Shown: piece after piece, positions 42,312 to 50,619 of the stretch | How the letters are laid out: every line of letters begins with the position of its first letter | How positions within the stretch are numbered: the first letter of the stretch is position 1 | Source of the DNA: Rhodospirillales bacterium | GTDB lineage: Bacteria > Pseudomonadota > Alphaproteobacteria > UBA8366 > Aestuariispiraceae | Direction: 5' to 3' | NCBI GenBank assembly: GCA_002696645.1 | Contig: NZSA01000053.1 | Location: 1-56,453 of the forward strand | Length of the DNA stretch: 56,453 bases | Program-made: the position numbers and the translations under genes | Notes under the pieces: generated by a model | What the model saw: the letters and a program-made list of their open reading frames with translations, nothing else | Databases searched by the model: none | What the model was told of the DNA's origin: nothing

Positions 42312-42444
42312 ACGGGCGTTTCCTTCGGCGTCCCCCGTTTATTTGGGTCAGACCAGCGTCAGATCGCGGGAAAATTATTGACCTTTTCAAGTACAGATGG
42401 CTGAAATAACGGCGTTTGGGCGTAAATTCCGCATGAGAGCACGG

Positions 42445-42491
42445 TTGATCCCAATATGGGAACATTTTACTTGATCCCAATATGGGAACAT
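42445..42491. promoter_or_regulatory. Tandem palindromic operator of the higBA operon
   Basis: Two identical 21-base copies, at 42445-42465 and 42471-42491 (26-base period), each contain the palindrome TCCCA-ATA-TGGGA. The second copy ends 5 bases before the HigB start codon. This is the arrangement expected for autorepression by a HigA-type antitoxin dimer. Confidence 0.75.
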
Positions 42492-42496
42492 ATTAT

Positions 42497-42763
42497 ATGC
42501 GTATAACAGGAAAGAACATTCTGCAGGCGGCGATCAATAAATCGCCCCAGTCGATAATGGCGCGCGATCTCAAGGCGTGGCTTGCAATTGCAACACAGTC
42601 GAATTGGGTTGGCCCAGCGGATGTTCAGTCAGCCTTCTCCCAGGCGCGTTCGCTGGGTGGTGGCAAAATGTGGGAATTCCCGATGAGCGCGTCTGGCGTT
42701 ACGATTACGGCGATTATTGGGTTCAAAGGGAACGGATCAATCGTTGTTAAAAAGGTCCAGTAA
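42497..42763 (+). CDS. higB: HigB-like toxin
   Basis: 88 residues. MRITGKNILQAAINKSPQSIMARDLKAWLAIATQSNW... DVQSAFSQARSLGGGKMWEFP follows the HigB/RelE-fold pattern of a ribosome-dependent mRNA interferase. The C-terminus ends GSIVVKKVQ and lacks the HxxY tail of many HigB proteins. ATG 42497 is preferred over ATG 42482, which lies inside the operator palindrome. The stop codon is directly followed by the antitoxin ATG with no gap. Toxin-first order is characteristic of higBA. Confidence 0.8.
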   Translation: MRITGKNILQAAINKSPQSIMARDLKAWLAIATQSNWVGPADVQSAFSQARSLGGGKMWEFPMSASGVTITAIIGFKGNGSIVVKKVQ

Positions 42764-43138
42764 ATGACGGAAATCACGGTTATTCAAAACGACCAGGATC
42801 ATGCCCAAGCTTTGGCGCAATTGGAGCGGCTTATCTTGGCGGATAGGGATGAAGACGTGCCTGTGATGGACGCATTGGCGCTTCTGATTGACGCCTATGA
42901 ACGCAAGAAATTTCCCATTCCGGCGCTGTCGCCCATTGAAATGATCCAATTTCGTATGGAGCAGCAAAATATGTCTCAGGCCGCGCTGGCCCGTGACACG
43001 AAAATCTGGCGCAGTCATATATCTGAAATCCTGAACGGGCATCGCGGATTGAGCTACAACGCGATTCAGAAGTTACATACCACGTTGGATATTCCCTATG
43101 CCGCTTTCTTCGATGACAATGATCAGAAAGCTGAATGA
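42764..43138 (+). CDS. higA: HigA-like antitoxin
   Basis: 124 residues. The N-terminal half binds toxin (DHAQALAQLERLILADRDEDVPVMDALALLIDAYERKKFPIP) and the C-terminal half is an Xre-type HTH (MEQQNMSQAALARDTKIWRSHISEILNGHRGLSYNAIQKLHTTLDIPYAAFF), matching the COG5499 HigA form. It should neutralise HigB and repress the operon by binding the tandem palindromes upstream. Its stop overlaps the start of the next gene (ATGATGA), coupling a third protein to the toxin-antitoxin pair. Confidence 0.9.
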   Translation: MTEITVIQNDQDHAQALAQLERLILADRDEDVPVMDALALLIDAYERKKFPIPALSPIEMIQFRMEQQNMSQAALARDTKIWRSHISEILNGHRGLSYNAIQKLHTTLDIPYAAFFDDNDQKAE

Positions 43139-44133
43139 TGAATGGCGCCGTTGTTTCGGATCAGAATACCGCTGAGGCCGGGACTGAAGCCGTCCCGCTT
43201 TCAACTAAAGCTGATTTCGAAGCTGCGACAGGCGTGGTAAGCGGTCTCAACTTCAAAGAGGTAGACTTGCGCGGCACCGAGGCCCCGACCGACGTTATCT
43301 TTTCAAACTGTGACTTTTCAAGAGCAAAATTTGCGAATGTCAACCTGTCGGGCTTGGTGTTCAAGGGATGTTTGTTTCAACAAACAGACTTTTCCGGCAG
43401 CATCCTGTTGGGTGCCGATTTCTCTGAGGGTTGCAATTTGACGGAGGCGATCCTGAAAGGCGTGGACGCTTCGAATGCCAGTTTTGTTGATTGTAACATG
43501 TCGCGTGCGATCGCCACTGGTGCCGAGTTTGTGGAGACGAATTTTAAAGATACGAAAATGGAAAGAGCGGTATTTGATCGATCTGATCTGTCCAACGCGA
43601 AAGATTTTGAGCCCGACTGCACGCAAGTCGACGGAACCGTGTTTACTGGCAAATCTGTGGATAGTTGGACATATCTGCGCGGTGAATATACCGGTTTGAA
43701 TTTGGTCGTTGCCATCATCCCGGTGCTGATTTTTGTGATAAGCTTGCTTGGCAAGGCCTATTTAAAAGTGGCTGTAAGCGCCTATGCGACCTATGCAAAT
43801 CCAGAGGCGGTTTGCGACGTGTCAGGAAATCTGTGTGAAAAAGTCCCTTTATGGGAAATCATGCTCGGTCTTCGCGATGGCACAATGGCGACTGTCTTCA
43901 TTGTCTTTTCTATTGTTTACAATGTCGCGCGGTATCTGGTGACGAAGCGGGTCTCCGCCTTGGCCGAAACAGAAGATCGAACGCATACGACACCACGCCA
44001 GAAAGGCTTGGGTGGGTATCTTTTGCTGCGGCGGGTATCCTACTTCGTCTGGTGGGCGAAATGGGGGATGCTAATCTTGTTCGGTTACAACATGATTGAG
44101 CTGTTGTCTCACCCCATCCTCTTACCGAAGTGA
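43135..44133 (+). CDS. Pentapeptide-repeat membrane protein in the higBA operon
   Basis: 332 residues. Residues about 38-160 are pentapeptide repeats of the A(D/N)Lxx/CDFSxA type (SNCDFSRAKFANVNLSGL, GADFSEGCNLTEAILKGV), forming a right-handed quadrilateral helix. Three predicted membrane segments follow (about 187-207, 250-268, 301-325), with two Cys in the loop CDVSGNLCEK that could pair outside the cytoplasm. The start overlaps the HigA stop. Membrane-anchored pentapeptide proteins occur as effectors in defence and toxin systems, but this one matches nothing I can name. It could sense damage, restrain the toxin or act as an independent effector. Confidence 0.8.
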   Translation: MMNGAVVSDQNTAEAGTEAVPLSTKADFEAATGVVSGLNFKEVDLRGTEAPTDVIFSNCDFSRAKFANVNLSGLVFKGCLFQQTDFSGSILLGADFSEGCNLTEAILKGVDASNASFVDCNMSRAIATGAEFVETNFKDTKMERAVFDRSDLSNAKDFEPDCTQVDGTVFTGKSVDSWTYLRGEYTGLNLVVAIIPVLIFVISLLGKAYLKVAVSAYATYANPEAVCDVSGNLCEKVPLWEIMLGLRDGTMATVFIVFSIVYNVARYLVTKRVSALAETEDRTHTTPRQKGLGGYLLLRRVSYFVWWAKWGMLILFGYNMIELLSHPILLPK

Positions 44134-44162
44134 CGCCCGTCCGGTGTTCTGAGCTTGGTCGC

Positions 44163-45308
44163 TTAACTGGTCAGTTTAGACGCGACCCAGCGGTGGAAGA
44201 TATGGGTGGGGCCGTCCATGACGGGGGAGAAATGGCCCCCGTCAAAGCGCGGGGCGTGGCGGCCCTTCTGCATGCCTTCGACGACGAAGACGTCTTCGAC
44301 GAAGATACCCTTCCACTGCCGGGAATTGCGGTCGCGCAGATCGGCATAGTCGCCGTCCAGCATGCGCTGATTGGCGTAATAGATTTCGACCCGCTCGTTG
44401 GTTTCTTCCAGGCCCTTGGGCTCCAGCAGGATCGCATAGACATGGTCGCGATGGACACCAAACAGCACATTGGGGAAGAAGGACACATATTCCGCCGCCC
44501 GGTCCCATTTGTCTGACAGGCCGTCGAAATTCTCAAAGGCGCGGCCCGTATTGTCCAGTTGCGGGTTATAGACAACCGTCCCCTGACCGGAGAATTTCCC
44601 ATCTTCTTCAATATGATAATGGTCTTCCAGGCGGGAATAGCTGTTCAGGCCCGGATGCACCATGGGCAGATGATAGCTTTCGCAGTAATTCTCCACCGCC
44701 AGCTTCCAATTGCAGTTCACCGACAGATTAAAGGAGCTTTCGGGGCCGCCATGATGGATCGGCTTGTGGAAATCCTTCCAGAGCGCGATCAGCTCTGCGG
44801 CATAGTCTTCAAAGGCCGGGGCCTCACCCGACAGATTGACGAAGACAACATCGCGCCACAGCGTCGCGCGGACTTCCTGCAGGCCCAGACCGGTCTTGTC
44901 GACATCGGGATGTTCATTGACGCCCGGCCCGCCGATATCCGGCGTGCTGCGCAGGCTGCCATCCAGGCCATAGCACCAGGAATGATAGGGGCAGCGAATG
45001 ACGCCCCGGATTGTGGTCGGTTCCGCCACCAGGATCATGCCGCGGTGGCGACAGATGTTCTGGAACACCCGCACCGCGCCGGATCGGTCGCGCAGCATCA
45101 ACAGGGGGATGCCCAAAAACTCAATCGGCACCGCATCGCCCGCGCGCGGCACATCCTTGCCAAATCCGATCCCGGCCCAGTTTTCGAAGAAGACCTTTTG
45201 CTTCTCAACCTCAAACGCGGTGGGATCGATATAGGCTTCATTGGGAAGGCCGGTCGCTTTCGCAATCGGCTGCATGACATTGTTCAGGGCGATCGAATCC
45301 AACGGCAT
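44163..45308 (-). CDS. Rieske aromatic-ring/amine monooxygenase, alpha subunit
   Basis: 381 residues. Rieske cluster ligands are Cys86, His88, Cys106 and His109 (ICRHRG, CPYHSWCYG); the catalytic-domain helix has ENYCESYHLPMVHP, placing His213 and His218 as iron ligands with Glu210 as possible bridge, as in the CntA/GbcA amine monooxygenases rather than true aromatic dioxygenases, which have an Asp bridge. A quaternary ammonium substrate such as carnitine, stachydrine or glycine betaine is therefore plausible. GGAGAG precedes the ATG by 5 bases. Its reductase is encoded 1.2 kb away on the other strand, across the LysR gene. Confidence 0.8.
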   Translation of the reverse strand: MPLDSIALNNVMQPIAKATGLPNEAYIDPTAFEVEKQKVFFENWAGIGFGKDVPRAGDAVPIEFLGIPLLMLRDRSGAVRVFQNICRHRGMILVAEPTTIRGVIRCPYHSWCYGLDGSLRSTPDIGGPGVNEHPDVDKTGLGLQEVRATLWRDVVFVNLSGEAPAFEDYAAELIALWKDFHKPIHHGGPESSFNLSVNCNWKLAVENYCESYHLPMVHPGLNSYSRLEDHYHIEEDGKFSGQGTVVYNPQLDNTGRAFENFDGLSDKWDRAAEYVSFFPNVLFGVHRDHVYAILLEPKGLEETNERVEIYYANQRMLDGDYADLRDRNSRQWKGIFVEDVFVVEGMQKGRHAPRFDGGHFSPVMDGPTHIFHRWVASKLTS

Positions 45309-45320
45309 GGCGGCTCTCCA

Positions 45321-45353
45321 GATAGGAATTCAACTGTCAGTCTGAATTCTATC
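45321..45353. promoter_or_regulatory. Palindrome upstream of the Rieske oxygenase gene
   Basis: GATAGGAATTCA (45321-45332) and TGAATTCTATC (45343-45353) form an inverted repeat with a one-base bulge and a 10-base spacer, 13 bases before the oxygenase start. A likely operator, probably for the adjacent LysR protein. Confidence 0.55.
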
Positions 45354-45414
45354 CATAAGTCCGAATGGCATTGGCGCTCAACTGTGGAAAAATACGCGGT
45401 CGCATGCGTAAAAC

Positions 45415-46320
45415 TCACGCGAGGGCCTGTTCCTGCAACCAGTCACAGAATTGCACCATGGGGCGGGACGGGGTGCGGGCCTCGTCCCAGATGACGTAAT
45501 GGGCGCCGGGTGAGGGCATGGCCTGGTCCACCAGGCGCACCAGTTCGCCGCTGTCCAGCAGCGGGGTGACCAGTCGTTCCCACCCCAAGGCGACGCCCTG
45601 ACCGCCCCGTGTAGCTTGCAGGACGACGGTGTAGTTATTCAGGCTGCGCCCCCGCTTTTGGGCACTTGTGCCGGATACCCCCGCCCAGGCGAACCAGGCG
45701 TCCCAGTCAATCCAGGACGCATCCACACCCGTCATGCGCAGCAGCGGAAGATCAGGCAAATCCGCTGCGGTGATGCCGGGATGGGTGGCGGCAAAGTCCG
45801 GGCTACAGACGGGGATCAGGTGATCTGAAAACAGGCGTATCGCGCGGATGCCCTGCCATGTGCCATCGCCATAGCGCAGGGCCAGATCTATATCGCCCCG
45901 CCGCAGGTCAATTGGATCGTCGGAAATCGCGTGATTGACCGTGACGTCGGGAAAACGTTGCCAGAAGCTGCCAATGCGGGGGATCAGCCAGTATCCGGCA
46001 AAGGCAGTCGTCGCGCCAACCGTCAGGCTGGGCGTATCGGTCTGGCTGCGCAGGCGGCGACAGACATCTGCCGTGCGCGCAAATCCCAGCGCCAGAGTTT
46101 CCGCCAGTTCTGATCCCTCAGATGTCAGTTCCAGCCCACGATGAACGCGCACGAACAAGGCGCGTCCCAATTCTTCCTCCAGCGCCTTTACCTGACGGCT
46201 GACCGCGCCTGGCGTCACATTCAGTTCAGATGCCGCCGTCTTCATGCTGCAATGGCGAGCGGCGGCTTCGAATGCAGCCAGCGTTGTCATGGGCGGCAGG
46301 TCATAGGGACGTCGGGCCAT
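45415..46320 (-). CDS. LysR-family regulator, GcvA-like
   Basis: 301 residues from ATG 46320; four codons upstream a GTG is also possible. The HTH (MTTLAAFEAAARHCSMKTAASELNVTPGAVSRQVKALEEELG) and effector domain follow the GcvA/AmpR-type LysR branch. Located between the Rieske oxygenase gene (same strand, downstream) and the divergent reductase/flavodoxin genes, so it is the natural candidate regulator for both. Inverted repeats lie in front of each target. Confidence 0.9.
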   Translation of the reverse strand: MARRPYDLPPMTTLAAFEAAARHCSMKTAASELNVTPGAVSRQVKALEEELGRALFVRVHRGLELTSEGSELAETLALGFARTADVCRRLRSQTDTPSLTVGATTAFAGYWLIPRIGSFWQRFPDVTVNHAISDDPIDLRRGDIDLALRYGDGTWQGIRAIRLFSDHLIPVCSPDFAATHPGITAADLPDLPLLRMTGVDASWIDWDAWFAWAGVSGTSAQKRGRSLNNYTVVLQATRGGQGVALGWERLVTPLLDSGELVRLVDQAMPSPGAHYVIWDEARTPSRPMVQFCDWLQEQALA

Positions 46321-46450
46321 CGGGGGTCTCACCTACTTGTGATAATGACCCGAAGCTTGCAGCCTCGATTGAGTTCAACACAATCCAATCTGCGGATTAT
46401 TGTATCCAAGATGCGCCGCCTTGTCCTTGCGCACCTTGTTTGGTTAAGGC

Positions 46451-46493
46451 ATCGTTTCCGCACATTTATCGTGGAAAATACCGCGAAAACGAT
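46451..46493. promoter_or_regulatory. Inverted repeat upstream of the reductase operon
   Basis: ATCGTTTCCGC (46451-46461) and GCGAAAACGAT (46483-46493) pair except for one position, with a 21-base spacer. It lies 39 bases before the reductase start codon, a candidate regulator site. Confidence 0.5.
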
Positions 46494-46531
46494 ACAAATC
46501 ACCCTTATTGAGAGGGATGGGAGCCTTGCTG

Positions 46532-47488
46532 ATGTCGCCGACCCCCTTTTCCGCAATTCTGACATCCATCGACCGTTTGAGCGATGAGGTGTGCAGCTTC
46601 ACCTTTGAGGCCGCACAAGGAATGCCCTTTCAGGCCGCTGTACCCGGTGCCCATATTGATATTCTGCTGCCCAATGAAATGTTGCGGCAATATTCATTGT
46701 GGAAATGGGCACCAGACGGGCGCAGCGGGTCCGTTGCCGTGAAACGGGAAGATGCCGGCCGGGGAGGATCGAAGGCGATGCATGCCCTGACCATCGGCAC
46801 ACAGGTCACCCTGAATGGTCCGCGCAACAATTTCCCATTGGACGAGGATGCCCCCCATTCGATCCTGCTGGCGGGCGGAATCGGGGCAACGCCCATCTAT
46901 GCCATGGCCGCGCGCCTGTGCGATCTGGGCCGCCCGGTTCAGGTGCATTACCTGACCCGCAGCCAGGCGCATGCAGCCTTTCAGCCCGCCTTTGAGGGGT
47001 TGGGATTGGGAAATGGCTTGTCCTGTCATTATGATGACATACATGGATTGGTGGATCTGGGCGGACTGCTGGATGCCGCGCCGGTGGGATCGCATCTGTA
47101 TGTGTGTGGGCCGGAACCCTTGTTGCAGGCCGCCCTGAATGCGGCAGCATCCCGTCTGCCAGAGGATCAGGTTCATTTTGAGCGATTTGCCGCCGATCCC
47201 AATGCATTGGAAGGACCGTCGGATTCGTTTGAAATCGTGCTGGCGAAAAGCGGGCGCAGCCTGCGTGTCCCTGCCGACCGGTCTATTCTGGACAGCCTGC
47301 AAGAGGCGGGTGTGGCTGTCGATTTCGGCTGTACGGAGGGGGTGTGTGGTGCCTGTATCGTCGATGTGCTGGCAGGCGAGGTCGATCATCGTGACAGCGT
47401 ATTGACCAGCGACGAGCAGGCGGAAAATTCCATGATGTGTGTGTGCGTTTCCCGCGCCAAAGGAAAATCGCTGACATTGGATTTATAG
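46532..47488 (+). CDS. Phthalate-dioxygenase-reductase-type oxidoreductase (FMN, 2Fe-2S)
   Basis: 318 residues: flavin-binding barrel (RQYSLWKWAPDGRSGSVAVKRE), NAD-binding domain (ILLAGGIGATPIYAM, LYVCGPEPLL), and C-terminal plant-type 2Fe-2S ferredoxin (FGCTEGVCGACIVDVLAG..., last ligand in MMCVCVS). It transfers electrons from NAD(P)H to a Rieske oxygenase; the oxygenase encoded nearby is the obvious partner. ATG 46532 is chosen because GGGAG lies 9 bases upstream; two earlier in-frame starts are possible. The next gene follows after 9 bases. Confidence 0.9.
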   Translation: MSPTPFSAILTSIDRLSDEVCSFTFEAAQGMPFQAAVPGAHIDILLPNEMLRQYSLWKWAPDGRSGSVAVKREDAGRGGSKAMHALTIGTQVTLNGPRNNFPLDEDAPHSILLAGGIGATPIYAMAARLCDLGRPVQVHYLTRSQAHAAFQPAFEGLGLGNGLSCHYDDIHGLVDLGGLLDAAPVGSHLYVCGPEPLLQAALNAAASRLPEDQVHFERFAADPNALEGPSDSFEIVLAKSGRSLRVPADRSILDSLQEAGVAVDFGCTEGVCGACIVDVLAGEVDHRDSVLTSDEQAENSMMCVCVSRAKGKSLTLDL

Positions 47489-47497
47489 GAGGTCCCC

Positions 47498-47959
47498 TTG
47501 AAACGCCTGTTGATTGTCGGCCATGCGCCGTCGGCCAATACAAAGCGCCTGCGCGATGCGGTCGTGGCCGGAGCCCAGGATGCCGAAGCCGAGGCGGTGG
47601 AGATTGTCGTGAAGGCCCCTTTGGAGGCCGGGCCACAGGATGTTCTGGCTGCCGATGCGATCATTCTGGGGACGACCGAAAATCTGGGCTATATGTCCGG
47701 GGCATTAAAGGATTTTTTTGACCGCACCTATTATCAGGTGATTGAGGAAAAGCAGGGCCTGGCCTATGGCCTGTATATCCGTGCAGGGCTGGACGGTACC
47801 GGCACACGCCGCGCGGTGGAAAGCATCGTGGGCGGTCTGGGCTGGAAGGCGATCCAGGACCCCGTCCTGTGCAAAGGGGAATGGGACGAGGCCTTCCCTG
47901 ACCACTGCCGAGAACTCGGCATGCTGGCCGCTGCCGGATTGGATGCGGGTATTTACTGA
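47498..47959 (+). CDS. Flavodoxin-fold NAD(P)H oxidoreductase-like protein
   Basis: 153 residues with a flavodoxin fold: LLIVGHAPSANTKRLRDAV phosphate-binding loop, then ILGTTENLGYMSGALKDFFDRTYY typical of NADPH-dependent FMN reductase/WrbA-like proteins. The start is TTG 47498, supported by a perfect AGGAGG 5 bases upstream. Probably co-transcribed with the reductase and possibly supplies reduced flavin or an auxiliary electron-transfer step; the exact role is unknown. Confidence 0.8.
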   Translation: MKRLLIVGHAPSANTKRLRDAVVAGAQDAEAEAVEIVVKAPLEAGPQDVLAADAIILGTTENLGYMSGALKDFFDRTYYQVIEEKQGLAYGLYIRAGLDGTGTRRAVESIVGGLGWKAIQDPVLCKGEWDEAFPDHCRELGMLAAAGLDAGIY

Positions 47960-48453
47960 CGGTAAACCTTGGGCAAGGGTCATTAGAAGATTTACCGCAA
48001 AGGGCGCGGAGAAGGCGCAAAGGACGCTGAGGCAGTGGTGCTGCCTTTGCGCCCTCTGCGTTTTCACCCTATTGAGAAAATAGGACCGTCACCCCGGACT
48101 TGATCCGGGGTCCAGAGCCGCAGGCAGACAGTTGGACGTTTGGCCCTGAATACCCGCCTGCGCGGGTAAGACGAGGACTATATTTTAAAGATTTACCGCA
48201 AAGGGCGCGGAGAAGGCGCAAAGGACGCTGAGGGCGTGGTGCTGCCTTTGAGCCCTCTGCGTTACTCAGCGGTCTCTGCGTTTTCACCTTATTTAGAAAC
48301 TAGGACCGTCACCCCGGACGTGATCCGGGGTCCAGAGCCGCAGGCAGAGAGTTGGACATTTGGCCCTGGATATTCGCCTGCGCGGGTAAGACATGTGTGG
48401 GCTAAAATCTCATCCTGAGGAGGCGCGACAGCGCCGTCTCGAAGGAAAGGGCG
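47960..48453. repeat. Tandem-duplicated repeat region (about 2 x 200-220 bp)
   Basis: 494 bases with no credible gene. Two element types alternate: A (starts at 47988 and 48189; CGCAAAGGGCGCGGAGAAGG...) and B (starts at 48082 and 48302; CCGTCACCCCGGAC...). The A copies are 201 bases apart; the B copies 220, the difference being a roughly 19-base insert in the second A. B contains the same palindrome found inverted near 39799. The last 60 bases hold CATCCTGAGGAGGCGCGACAGCG-like sequence related to the 39.65 kb hairpin. Confidence 0.8.
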
Positions 48454-49446
48454 TTACGCGTTCACATCGACGACGACACGACCACGGATTTGACCCTTCA
48501 GAATGGCTGGGCCCAAATCAGGCAGGTCGCCTAGTTTCTTATCCACGACCATTGCGTCCAGCTTATCGAAGGGCAGGTCTGTGACGATGCGGTCCCAGGC
48601 GGCAAGGCGGTCGGCGGTTGGGCGCATGACACTGTCGATGCCCAACAGGTTTACACCGCGCAGCAGGAAGGGGATCACGGTTGTGGGCAGTTTCGGGCCG
48701 CCCGCCAGACCGACGGCAGCAACGGAACCACCATAGCAGATTTGCGTTAAGACCTTTGCTAGCATGCTGCCACCAACGGCATCGATGCAGCCAGACCACA
48801 ATTCCTTTTCCAGTGGTTTTCCGGACGGTTCGGCAAGTTCTTCCCGAGCCACGATCTGGCTGGCGCCCAGGTCTTTCAGATAGTCCGATGTTTCAGGTCG
48901 TCCTGTCACGGCGGCTACTTCATAGCCCAGTTTCGCCAGAATCGCGGTGGCAACAGAGCCTACGCCACCCGCAGCCCCAGTGACCAGCACAGGCGCGCCG
49001 CCCGGTTTTAGGCCATGCGCTTCCAAGGCCAGAACGGACAGCATGGCGGTGAAACCGGCTGTGCCAACCGCCATGGCGCGTTTCGTCGATAAACCCTCGG
49101 GCAGGGGGACCAGCCAATCGGCCTTGACCCGCGCCTTTTGGGCATAACCGCCCCACCAGATTTCGCCCACGCGCCAGCCAGTCAGAACAACCTTGTCGCC
49201 CGGCTTGTACCGGGGGTCGTCTGATGATTCTACGGTGCCAGCGAAATCAATACCGGGCACATGGGGAAAGGTCCGAACCAGCCCACCTGTCCCGGTAATG
49301 CACAGACCATCCTTATAATTCACGGTGGAATAGTCGACCGCAACGGTGACATCCCCGTCTTCGGGCAACCGGTCTTCAGAAATGTCCTGAATCTGGGCGG
49401 AAACCGCGCCTTCCGGGTCTTTGTCGACGATCAGTGCTTTGAACAT
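48454..49446 (-). CDS. acuI: Acryloyl-CoA reductase AcuI (YhdH family MDR)
   Basis: 330 residues, medium-chain dehydrogenase/reductase without zinc. It has the YhdH/AcuI opening VDYSTVNYKDGLCITG and VPGIDFAGTV, the NADPH loop VTGAAGGVGSVATAIL, and the closing GQIRGRVVVDVNA. AcuI reduces acryloyl-CoA to propionyl-CoA, clearing a toxic intermediate of DMSP and acrylate metabolism. It lies 27 bases after dmdA on the same strand, the same adjacency known from marine Roseobacters, which strongly supports this substrate over a generic quinone reductase. AGGAAG precedes the ATG. Confidence 0.9.
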   Translation of the reverse strand: MFKALIVDKDPEGAVSAQIQDISEDRLPEDGDVTVAVDYSTVNYKDGLCITGTGGLVRTFPHVPGIDFAGTVESSDDPRYKPGDKVVLTGWRVGEIWWGGYAQKARVKADWLVPLPEGLSTKRAMAVGTAGFTAMLSVLALEAHGLKPGGAPVLVTGAAGGVGSVATAILAKLGYEVAAVTGRPETSDYLKDLGASQIVAREELAEPSGKPLEKELWSGCIDAVGGSMLAKVLTQICYGGSVAAVGLAGGPKLPTTVIPFLLRGVNLLGIDSVMRPTADRLAAWDRIVTDLPFDKLDAMVVDKKLGDLPDLGPAILKGQIRGRVVVDVNA

Positions 49447-49473
49447 GGACTTCCTTTCAAACGATTTCGGCTT

Positions 49474-50583
49474 TTACAAGGGCAGCGATACAACCTGTGC
49501 ATCGCGTGGACCGGATGGCGTGTCTACAACCAGCGCTGTTCCAGGTTCCCAATAGTCTTTTTCAATCATAGCAATTGCAACGGTGGTCTCAAGCCTTGGG
49601 GACCAGGCGCTGGAGGTTACCTGTCCGGCATGGTGGCCGTCAGCGGTCAGCACAGACCATGGTTCAATAGTAAAGGGTAAGTTTCTGGCATTGATCTTCA
49701 AGCCACGGATCATGCGCTGAGGGCCTTCCATGATCGTCCGGATCAGGGCGTCGCGGCCGATACAGCCAATGGCATCCACGGTCTGACAGAATTTCCCCAA
49801 ACCGCATTCATGGGGCGTGTTCAGGCGGGTCATGTCATTGCCATAGGACAACAAGCCTCCCTCAATCCGTTCGATCAGGTTTGGCCCCCCGGCGCGAATA
49901 CCGTGGGGTTTGCCGGCTTCTTCAATCGCATCCCACAGCGCTTCGCCATAGGCGGAATCCTGCAGATAGATTTCAAAGCCACCCTGTTTTGAATAACCGG
50001 ATCTGGCGACGATATATTCCTGTCCATTCAGCAACATCGGTTCGAAGCGGAAGAATTTGATGCCGCGCACGCGCTCCCCAAATACAGCGGCAACGACATC
50101 TTCCGCTTTCGGGCCTTGCACCGCCAGGGGGGACACATCCGGTTCCGTGACTGCAACATCCATGCGGGTTCCGGCAGACAGGCCCTTCACCCACAGCAGC
50201 AAGTCGCTGTCGGCGATTGAAATCCAATAGCGGTCGTCGGCCAGCTTAAGGGTGACCGGGTCATTGATCATACCGCCGGTTTCATCAACCATCGGGGTGT
50301 AATAGCATTGCCCGATCTGCATGTTCGATAAATCGCGCGGTGTCAGCAATTGCAGCAGGCGTGCTGCATCCGGTCCGCGCACTTCGACCTGACGTTCGCA
50401 GGCGACATCCCAGATCTGCACCGACTCTCGCAAATGGAAGTAATCATCCTCCAGCGAGTTAAACACGGTGGGCAGCAGCATGTGATTGTAAACCGTATAG
50501 GCCTTAACCCCGGCCTGGGTGACACGGCGACTAAAAGGGGTGCTGCGGGTGCGGCGAGAAATGGAAAGAAAAGGAGCGGTCAT
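49474..50583 (-). CDS. dmdA: Dimethylsulfoniopropionate demethylase DmdA
   Basis: 369 residues of the GcvT/aminomethyltransferase family. The N-terminal ISRRTRSTPFSRRV...GVKAYTVYNHMLLPTVF and the segments WDVACERQVEVRGPDA and QIGQCYYTPMVDETGGMINDP are the hallmarks I know from DmdA and are not shared with glycine-cleavage GcvT. DmdA transfers a methyl group from DMSP to tetrahydrofolate, giving methylmercaptopropionate. GGAG lies 8 bases upstream of ATG 50583. First gene of a dmdA-acuI operon. Other DmdA-like aminomethyltransferases do exist, so activity needs proof, but the acuI neighbour adds weight. Confidence 0.85.
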   Translation of the reverse strand: MTAPFLSISRRTRSTPFSRRVTQAGVKAYTVYNHMLLPTVFNSLEDDYFHLRESVQIWDVACERQVEVRGPDAARLLQLLTPRDLSNMQIGQCYYTPMVDETGGMINDPVTLKLADDRYWISIADSDLLLWVKGLSAGTRMDVAVTEPDVSPLAVQGPKAEDVVAAVFGERVRGIKFFRFEPMLLNGQEYIVARSGYSKQGGFEIYLQDSAYGEALWDAIEEAGKPHGIRAGGPNLIERIEGGLLSYGNDMTRLNTPHECGLGKFCQTVDAIGCIGRDALIRTIMEGPQRMIRGLKINARNLPFTIEPWSVLTADGHHAGQVTSSAWSPRLETTVAIAMIEKDYWEPGTALVVDTPSGPRDAQVVSLPL

Positions 50584-50619
50584 GGGCGAAACTCCAAAGA
50601 GAATAATGACGGCATTTCA

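Noticed and set aside
37437..44133. A mobile island carrying the methyltransferase, repeats and toxin-antitoxin genes.
   Set aside because: No integrase, transposase, tRNA or direct-repeat boundary is visible and codon usage of the methyltransferase and PLP genes looks native.
47988..48400. Possible CRISPR array because of the alternating repeats.
   Set aside because: Only two copies of each element, long diverged units, no uniform spacers and no cas genes.
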